Assembly: GCA_001820725.1 (NCBI GenBank)
Contig: MHQR01000037.1
Location: forward strand, 1-44,547
DNA from: Candidatus Sungbacteria bacterium RIFCSPLOWO2_01_FULL_54_21
Lineage (GTDB): Bacteria > Patescibacteriota > Minisyncoccia > Sungbacterales > HO2-52-23
Length of the DNA: 44,547 bases
Direction: 5' to 3'
In this document: piece by piece, positions 40,223 to 44,547 of the stretch
Numbering within the stretch: position 1 is the first letter of the stretch
Layout: the number at the start of each line of letters is the position of its first letter
The notes under the pieces: generated by a model
The model's input: the letters and a program-made list of their open reading frames with translations, nothing else
What the model was told of the DNA's origin: nothing
Database searches by the model: none
Program-made: the position numbers and the translations under genes

Positions 40223-40294
40223 GGTGCCCATAGCTTAGTGGCAAAGCACCGCCCTGTGGAGGCGGCCACGAGAGTTCAATTCTCTCTGGGCACC
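40223..40294 (+). tRNA. tRNA-His (GTG)
   Basis: Includes encoded G-1 (40223) opposite C73, the histidine identity pair. Acceptor GTGCCCA/TGGGCAC, anticodon stem CCGCC/GGCGG with loop CTGTGGA, T loop TTCAATT. Confidence 0.95.
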
Positions 40295-40320
40295 CATTCA
40301 ATAATGAGATTGCCTGTGGA

Positions 40321-40349
40321 TTGTGCGCTCGGCTGGAGCGTGCGATACT
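40321..40349 (+). promoter_or_regulatory. Promoter of the second response regulator
   Basis: TTGTGC, 17-nt spacer, GATACT (40344-40349), 6 nt, ATG 40356. Confidence 0.55.
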
Positions 40350-40355
40350 GCACCT

Positions 40356-40742
40356 ATGCCAGGGGACATCGCCAAAAAGAAAATCCTTCTGATTGAGGAT
40401 GACGTATTTATGGGCCAGCTCTTGGGGCAGGCCCTGGAGCGTGCCGGATTTGAACTTATTGCGGCAAAAACGGGCACAGAGGGCATTACTAAATTCCAGG
40501 AGGGCAAGCCCGATATTATCCTGCTCGACCTTATCCTTCCCGATCAAAACGGCTTTGACGCATTGCGTCAGATCAGGCGCGTCCCCGGCGGCGCGGAGGC
40601 CAAAGTTCTGGTGTTGTCCAACCTAGCGCGCGAATCGCAATTTGAAGAAGCAAAGCGCCTCGGCGTCGTTGACTATCTGGTAAAAGTAAATTTTTCTCTC
40701 GACGAAGTACTCGCCAAAATCAACGAAACATTGGCCAAATAA
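40356..40742 (+). CDS. CheY-like response regulator (second copy)
   Basis: 128 aa receiver domain. LLIEDDVFMG acidic pair, phospho-acceptor Asp in IILLDLILPD, Ser in VLSNLARE, Lys in YLVKVNF. Related to the regulator in the pilus operon (10159), sharing LLI.DD.F, LVK.NFS/AHFT and SNL/TNL segments. ATG 40356 rather than 40323, given the promoter. No kinase nearby. Confidence 0.92.
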   Translation: MPGDIAKKKILLIEDDVFMGQLLGQALERAGFELIAAKTGTEGITKFQEGKPDIILLDLILPDQNGFDALRQIRRVPGGAEAKVLVLSNLARESQFEEAKRLGVVDYLVKVNFSLDEVLAKINETLAK

Positions 40743-40744
40743 AA

Positions 40745-40780
40745 TATGAAAAAGATATGCTATAGCATATCTTTTTCATA
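40745..40780. terminator. Bidirectional terminator
   Basis: 16-bp perfect stem TATGAAAAAGATATGC with loop TATA and its complement. Lies between convergent response regulator and HtrA genes. Confidence 0.9.
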
Positions 40781-40789
40781 CCTCGCCTA

Positions 40790-41899
40790 TTATTGTCCGT
40801 CGCTTCGCTCTTCTGCCGTAAGCATGAGGGTCTCTTCCTTGCCCTCGCGCAGGATTTTGATCGGCACTTTTTCTCCGATGGCTACTTTTTCCAGTACGTC
40901 CTCAATCGCGTTTTTCTCGTCAATCGCTACATTATTGAGCGAGACGATGATGTCTCCTTCGCGCAGGCCCGCGCGTTCTGCCGCGGAGCCGGGCATGATT
41001 GCCGGACGGTCGGGGACATTCTGCCCAGGGACTCCCTGTCCGGGCAGGCCTTCGCGGAGTATGAATGCGCCACGATCCACGGGCAGGCGGAAGCGTTTTT
41101 GGATGAGGTGATTGATAAGCAGGTACCGGATGCCGAGGAACGGACGCCGGATGTGTCCGTATTTTTTCAGGTCGTCCAGATCGCACCGCGCTTTGTTAAT
41201 GGGAATGGCAAAGCCGATGTTCTGCGCGCCAAAAACAATGGCCGAGTTGATGCCGATGACTTCGCCCGCGAGATTGACCAAGGGGCCGCCAGAATTGCCC
41301 GGATTGATCGCCGCATCGGTTTGAATCAGGCCGCGAAGCCGCTCGGAATGTCCCTCCATGTCGGTCATGGCGGTGATGAAGCGCGATAATCCGGACACGA
41401 TGCCGGATGATACGGTATTTTGGAATTCCCCCAGCGCCGTGCCCACCGCGAGCACAAACTGGCCAAGCTGAATGGTATCGGAGTCGCCCAAGGGAAGCGC
41501 GGGCAAATCCTGGGCTTCTATTTTGAGGATCGCAACGTCATTCATGGGGTCGCGCGCAAGCACGGTCGCCGGATACCGGTCTTCGGTGGGTGTGACGACC
41601 ATATACTCTGCCGTTGGGTCGTGCACGACGTGTTTGTTGGTGAGGATGAATCCTTCAGGGTTGATGATAAATCCCGACCCGCCGCCGATGCGAATCTTGC
41701 CGTCGGGCGTGTGAGGCAATTCATCTTCGGGCGGCGGCAAGTCCACGTGGTCGCCGTGCGGCGCCATGAGCGCATAGGGTTTTTCCCTTACGATCGCGTC
41801 ATAGTCCTTGCTCACCACGATTGAGACCACGGCGGGCATCACCCTTTTCACCGTGTTGATAATCTGCTCCTCGTATGTTGTCGCTTGCATATCTTCCAT
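40790..41899 (-). CDS. HtrA/DegP-like serine protease with PDZ domain
   Basis: 369 aa. Trypsin-like triad: His in LTNKHVVHD, Asp in DPMNDVAILKIE, Ser in PGNSGGPLVN; one C-terminal PDZ domain (IMPGSAAERAGLREGDIIVSLNN). No signal peptide or membrane anchor is visible at the N-terminus (MEDMQATTYEEQI), unlike most HtrA proteins, so it may be cytoplasmic or use another export route. No alternative upstream start exists before the tRNA-Arg. Confidence 0.9.
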   Translation of the reverse strand: MEDMQATTYEEQIINTVKRVMPAVVSIVVSKDYDAIVREKPYALMAPHGDHVDLPPPEDELPHTPDGKIRIGGGSGFIINPEGFILTNKHVVHDPTAEYMVVTPTEDRYPATVLARDPMNDVAILKIEAQDLPALPLGDSDTIQLGQFVLAVGTALGEFQNTVSSGIVSGLSRFITAMTDMEGHSERLRGLIQTDAAINPGNSGGPLVNLAGEVIGINSAIVFGAQNIGFAIPINKARCDLDDLKKYGHIRRPFLGIRYLLINHLIQKRFRLPVDRGAFILREGLPGQGVPGQNVPDRPAIMPGSAAERAGLREGDIIVSLNNVAIDEKNAIEDVLEKVAIGEKVPIKILREGKEETLMLTAEERSDGQ

Positions 41900-41927
41900 G
41901 ATAGCATAATGAGCGGGAAATCCATAA

Positions 41928-42000
41928 GCCCTCGTAGTTCAACGGATTAGAATCGCCCCGTCCTAAGGGGTTGATGGAGGTTCGATTCCTCCCGAGGGCA
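41928..42000 (+). tRNA. tRNA-Arg (CCT)
   Basis: 73 nt. Acceptor GCCCTCG/CGAGGGC, anticodon stem GCCCC/GGGGT with loop GTCCTAA (G at position 32 is unusual), T loop TTCGATT, discriminator A. Confidence 0.92.
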
Positions 42001-42010
42001 TGCGAGATTA

Positions 42011-42081
42011 GGGCCTATAGCTTAGTGGTAAAGCACGCGAATGGCATTCGCGGTATCGGGGTTCGATTCCCCGTAGGTCCA
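42011..42081 (+). tRNA. tRNA-Ala (GGC)
   Basis: 71 nt. Acceptor GGGCCTA/TAGGTCC with the alanine identity pair G3-U70, anticodon loop ATGGCAT, T loop TTCGATT. Ten nt after tRNA-Arg. Borders the mobile region to its right. Confidence 0.93.
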
Positions 42082-42091
42082 CTGTATGATA

Positions 42092-42125
42092 CTTCGAGCC
42101 GTGAGATTGCTGATTGAGCTCGAAG
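42092..42125. repeat. Inverted repeat next to tRNA-Ala
   Basis: CTTCGAGC (42092-42099) and GCTCGAAG (42118-42125), 18-nt loop. Possible attachment-site relic or hairpin. Confidence 0.5.
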
Positions 42126-42126
42126 A

Positions 42127-42546
42127 TTACTGACAATTTCGCGGTTCCAAAACCTTTATCCCCACACCTATGCATAGGTGTGGGGGTTTATTTCTCGTGT
42201 ACGGAATTCCGTCGGGGAATAATAATCTTTGGAACCGCGGGCGCGTTTCGGGCCGCAGGTCAAACCATTGCCGGCCGAGATCGCGTAAAAAGGCAGTGGC
42301 GTAGGCCAAGGCGGCTTCGATATCAAACTGGTCAATCTTGCATTCGGCCATTGATATCTTTACGGCCGCCACCTGGTTGTCCATTTCCTGCTTTCGTTCA
42401 AGAAATTCTTCTTTTGTATAAGACCCGTCCTCTCGCATTTCGCAAATGCGTTTTTTCTTTCCCTCAAGCTCGGCAAGCCGAACTTCATATTGTTTCGCCT
42501 CTATTTCAAATTTTGCTTTATTTTCCATTTTCATATTCATGCTCAT
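42127..42546 (-). pseudogene. C-terminal remnant of a large serine recombinase
   Basis: 139 aa. Coiled-coil and C-terminal wording of large serine integrases: ELEGKKKRICEMREDGSYTKEEFLERKQEMDNQ, then WFDLRPETRPRFQRLLFPDGIPY. The catalytic Ser domain, recombinase domain and zinc ribbon are absent. The usual end after LFPDGIPY is replaced by residues encoded by a palindrome (CIGVGIKVLEPRNCQ). Both ends lost, so non-functional; probably a decayed integrative element next to tRNA-Ala. Confidence 0.75.
42140..42239. repeat. Nested palindromes in the recombinase 3' end
   Basis: Outer pair CGCGGTTCCAAA / TTTGGAACCGCG (42140-42151, 42228-42239) encloses a perfect 26-nt palindrome (42160-42185; arms CCCCACACCTATG / CATAGGTGTGGGG) and ACGGAATTCCGT (42211-42222). 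Confidence 0.85.
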
Positions 42547-42550
42547 TTTT

Positions 42551-42582
42551 CGGCTATTTTCGGATATAATCCGATATAGCCG
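42551..42582. repeat. Hairpin upstream of the recombinase remnant
   Basis: CGGCTAT...ATAGCCG with inner CGGAT...ATCCG. Directly before the remnant ORF on the minus strand. Confidence 0.65.
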
Positions 42583-42606
42583 TTATATTCGATTATGGCC
42601 TGTTGA

Positions 42607-42675
42607 CCCCGTTAGAGAACGCCCTCGCAAGGCGAGTGGCTTCAGCCACCTTGGGGCGGCTTTTCTCTAACGGGG
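42607..42675. repeat. Three-way-junction palindromic element
   Basis: Outer 13-bp perfect stem CCCCGTTAGAGAA / TTCTCTAACGGGG, a 5-bp continuation CGCCC/GGGCG, and two inner hairpins CTCGC-AAG-GCGAG and TGGC-TTCA-GCCA. Preceded by TTGA, giving TTGACCCC at the edge. Confidence 0.8.
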
Positions 42676-42696
42676 CTGACTCTTTAAATACTATCG

Positions 42697-42725
42697 TATA
42701 CAATTGTATATAGTTAACTATATAC
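42697..42725. repeat. Two overlapping AT palindromes
   Basis: TATACAATTGTATA (42697-42710) overlaps GTATATAGTTAACTATATAC (42706-42725), both perfect. Confidence 0.85.
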
Positions 42726-42730
42726 GGTCA

Positions 42731-42751
42731 ACCCCCACACCTAATTTGCTT
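42731..42751 (+). repeat. Left inverted repeat of the GIY-YIG unit
   Basis: 21 nt beginning ACCCCCACACCTA and ending TTTGCTT, directly before the ATG. Exact reverse complement at 43002-43022. Confidence 0.93.
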
Positions 42752-43012
42752 ATGTTTTACACCTACCTAATCAAAAGTAAAAAGGATGGTGAGCTGTATA
42801 TTGGCTCTACCGATAATTTACGAAGGAGATTTCAGGAACACAACAAAGGGCTGAATCGCTCTACAAAATACAGAATTCCGTTTGAGCTTGTCTATTATGA
42901 GGCATATAAATCAGAAAAAGACGCAAGAGATAGAGAGCATAACTTAAAGTTGAGAACGAATGCATTGAATCAATTAAAGCGAATAATCACTAAAAGCCTC
43001 AAAGCAAATTAG
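42752..43012 (+). CDS. Small GIY-YIG nuclease
   Basis: 86 aa, a minimal GIY-YIG domain of the UvrC N-terminal/YhbQ-like type. FYTYLIKS is the GIY strand, LYIGSTDNLRRRFQEHN carries YIG and the catalytic Arg, RDREHNLK the metal-binding Glu region. ATG 42752 follows the left inverted repeat immediately; the track start 42704 reads through it. The stop TAG lies inside the right repeat. The gene and its repeats look like one mobile unit, more AT-rich than genes to the left. Confidence 0.88.
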   Translation: MFYTYLIKSKKDGELYIGSTDNLRRRFQEHNKGLNRSTKYRIPFELVYYEAYKSEKDARDREHNLKLRTNALNQLKRIITKSLKAN

Positions 43013-43022
43013 GTGTGGGGGT
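43002..43022 (-). repeat. Right inverted repeat of the GIY-YIG unit
   Basis: Exact reverse complement of 42731-42751; overlaps the last codons and stop of the GIY-YIG gene and ends GGTGTGGGGGT. Confidence 0.93.
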
Positions 43023-43026
43023 CAAG

Positions 43027-43032
43027 TACCAT
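43027..43032 (+). promoter_or_regulatory. -10 element of the Fic gene
   Basis: TACCAT, then CAAATT, then ATG 43039, just outside the right repeat. Confidence 0.4.
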
Positions 43033-43038
43033 CAAATT

Positions 43039-44097
43039 ATGGCAGAAAATCGTTTCAACAAAAGAATAAAGTTCACGACGGAGATTTTAAGCAAGATTGC
43101 TAAGATTGACGAGTTTAAGGGTCTCTGGCAAGGAAGCCTGCGGCTAAGCCCGCAGATTTTGGGGCGCCTGAAGGCCTCGGTCATTATCACAAGCACGGGC
43201 GCGTCCACCCGTATTGAGGGCGCAAGAATGAGCGATGAAGAAGTCGCGCGTCTTTTGCGTGGGCTGAAATCAAAACCGCCAAAAGGAAGAGATGAGGAAG
43301 AAAATGCCGGCTACGCTGACCTCTTGGGTAGAATTTTTGACAACTGGAAAACGCTTAAACTTTCAGAAAACCAGATTTATCAGCTCCACAGCATTTTGCT
43401 GAATTTCGTAGAAAAAGACCAGAATCACAAAGGCAAATACAAAGCGACCGACAACGCGGTAACGATAAAAAACGAAAAAGGCGAAACGGTGGTTTTGTTT
43501 AGGCCAACCGCTTCATATCTTGTAAAGCCGGAAATGGAACAGATTTTGGCTTGGACAAACGAGGAGCTGGAGAAAAAAGAACCCCACCCATTGCTTGTCA
43601 TCGCAAACTTTATCTTTGAGTTTTTGGCTATTCACCCATTCCAAGATGGCAATGGACGGCTTTCTCGCGCGCTCACAAACCTTCTTCTTTTGAAAACCAG
43701 CTATTCATATGTGCCGTATGTTTCTATGGAAGAAATCATTGAGGAGCGAAGAACGGATTACTATCTTGCCCTTCGGGCAACTCAAAAAACTCACAAAACC
43801 GACTACGAAGATATTGCGGCATGGGTGAGTTTCTTTTTGGATGTTTTGATTGAACAGGCAAATCGGGCAAAGAAAATTATGGAAGCTGATCAGCCGGAGA
43901 AACTGCTTTCCGAAAAACAACTGGAAATTTATAAGTTGTTCGATACCAAAGACACTCTTGGTGTTTCGGAAATAGATAAAACTCTTGAGGGAAGAATACC
44001 CCAAGTAACCATAAAACAAGCACTCTCGCGCTTGGTCGTATTAAGATTGCTCGAAAGAATCGGTTTAGGACGCGGCACGCGATACAAGAAATTATAA
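43039..44097 (+). CDS. Fic-family AMP-transferase
   Basis: 352 aa. Catalytic HPFQDGNGRLSR (HxFx(D/E)GNGRxxR) near residues 202-213. An N-terminal inhibitory helix motif STRIEG (S/TxxxE-G) marks a class II, self-inhibited Fic protein. The C-terminal winged-helix-like region (LSEKQLEIYKLF... IKQALSRLVVLRLLERIG) suggests DNA binding. Fic enzymes AMPylate proteins. ATG 43039 preferred over GTG 43015, which lies in the repeat. AT-rich accessory gene, upstream of a PLD-type protein. Confidence 0.93.
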   Translation: MAENRFNKRIKFTTEILSKIAKIDEFKGLWQGSLRLSPQILGRLKASVIITSTGASTRIEGARMSDEEVARLLRGLKSKPPKGRDEEENAGYADLLGRIFDNWKTLKLSENQIYQLHSILLNFVEKDQNHKGKYKATDNAVTIKNEKGETVVLFRPTASYLVKPEMEQILAWTNEELEKKEPHPLLVIANFIFEFLAIHPFQDGNGRLSRALTNLLLLKTSYSYVPYVSMEEIIEERRTDYYLALRATQKTHKTDYEDIAAWVSFFLDVLIEQANRAKKIMEADQPEKLLSEKQLEIYKLFDTKDTLGVSEIDKTLEGRIPQVTIKQALSRLVVLRLLERIGLGRGTRYKKL

Positions 44098-44123
44098 GTC
44101 AAAGCCAAAGATGAAATATGAAA

Positions 44124-44547
44124 ATGAACTCCGATTTAACATTTATCACAAACGAAGAGAATAAGCAGCTCAAGCAAAGAATTGCCGAGCTTATTAAGAG
44201 TAGCAAGGAATTAAGGTTTCTTGTCGGCTTTTTCTATTTTTCCGGCATAGACGAATTATACGAAGCGTTAAAAAGCAACCCCTCGTTTCAGATGGATGTT
44301 TTAGTTGGGCTTAACACCGACAAAACTATTCACGGCCTAATTGAGTATCCGGACCCCAACACAAATATCACAGATAGGGAGAGGGTGGAAAAGTTCTTTG
44401 ATTCAATTGCAAAATCAATAAACTCCGATGAATTTGACACGAGGGAGTTTTACGAACGAGTGAAGTTTTACTTGGAACTTATAAAATCCGGAAAATTAAG
44501 AATTCGTAAAACCCTAAAGCCGCATCACGACAAACTTTATATTTTTA
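44124..44547 (+). CDS. PLD-like nuclease/helicase N-terminus (partial)
   Basis: Not in the ORF track because it runs off the window. At least 141 codons from ATG 44124 (MNSDLTFITNEENKQLKQRIAEL). SSKELRFLVGFFYFSGIDELYEAL and MDVLVGLN match the PLD-like domain that starts some SNF2-type helicase-nuclease proteins, and HHDKLYIF supplies the H-x-K of the first HKD motif at the window edge. A fused helicase would lie beyond the edge. Often found in defence or mobile regions. Confidence 0.75.
   Translation, partial: MNSDLTFITNEENKQLKQRIAELIKSSKELRFLVGFFYFSGIDELYEALKSNPSFQMDVLVGLNTDKTIHGLIEYPDPNTNITDRERVEKFFDSIAKSINSDEFDTREFYERVKFYLELIKSGKLRIRKTLKPHHDKLYIF

Noticed and set aside
40050-40547. Minus-strand 165-aa ORF over tRNA-His and the response regulator
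   Set aside because: Crosses a tRNA and GC hairpins antisense. The ORF is an artefact of GC-rich sequence.
42704-42751. Upstream start of the GIY-YIG gene
   Set aside because: It would translate a palindrome and the left repeat; MFYTYLIKS at 42752 is the normal domain start.
1-44547. CRISPR array
   Set aside because: No set of regularly spaced direct repeats was seen; repeats found are inverted pairs or short tandem units.
1-44547. Alternative genetic code with TGA as glycine
   Set aside because: TGA ends many genes, including ATGA overlaps, and no conserved domain needs TGA read-through.

Overview
The window looks like a chromosomal segment of a Candidate Phyla Radiation (Patescibacteria, probably Parcubacteria-group) bacterium. 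The basis is inference from gene content and style: short intergenic gaps, two type IV pilus (T4P) loci, an archaeal-type ATP-dependent DNA ligase beside gatC-gatA, a TrmB-type regulator, small stand-alone HNH and GIY-YIG nucleases, and almost no Shine-Dalgarno sequences. TGA works as a stop throughout (several ATGA overlaps), so this is not a code-25 lineage. No rRNA and no CRISPR array is present.

Layout. 1-3000: an unknown protein, a TrmB regulator, a VapBC-like toxin-antitoxin pair and a ComF-like phosphoribosyltransferase. 3092-16834: T4P locus 1, pilM-N-O and a PilP-like protein, then an inserted MNT/HEPN toxin-antitoxin pair and an AT-rich ImmA plus membrane-protein pair, then pilB, a pseudopilin, a CheY-like regulator, pilT, pilC, the probable major pilin, prepilin peptidase and four minor pseudopilins. 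16841-24548: DNA ligase, gatC, gatA, a membrane protein with a HEPN-like tail, two tRNAs with anticodon CAT, pyrH, tRNA-Asp and a D,D-carboxypeptidase fused to a degenerate YkuD domain. 24590-26350: a large non-canonical pilin-like protein. 26399-30545: a thymidylate-kinase-like protein and an AT-rich island with a ClpP-fold protease, LexA, an adenine methylase and a convergent PD-(D/E)XK nuclease. 30578-37997: tRNA-Ser, then T4P locus 2 (pilC2, three pseudopilins, a second MNT/HEPN pair, pilM2-N2-O2 and a PilP-like protein). 37960-42081: tRNA-Arg, HNH protein, hisS, a structured non-coding stretch, tRNA-His, a second response regulator, an HtrA protease, tRNA-Arg and tRNA-Ala. 42092-44547: a mobile/accessory edge with a serine-recombinase remnant, stacked palindromes, a GIY-YIG gene enclosed by 21-bp inverted repeats, a Fic protein and the start of a PLD-type protein.

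How it works together. Locus 1 encodes a near-complete T4P machine (extension and retraction ATPases, platform, alignment proteins, peptidase, pilins) but no recognisable PilQ secretin. Locus 2 duplicates platform, alignment and pilin genes without ATPase or peptidase, so it probably shares PilB, PilT and PilD with locus 1. ComF could connect pili with DNA uptake.

Two features dominate. First, about fifteen start codons lie 6-7 nt after a TATAAT-like -10 box, the layout of leaderless mRNAs. Second, the right edge resembles a REPIN/RAYT-like arrangement in which a GIY-YIG nuclease gene sits between palindrome halves, with a solo copy of the same palindrome core inside a dead recombinase gene. 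All positions and repeats were found by eye. No database search or folding was run, and G+C remarks are visual.
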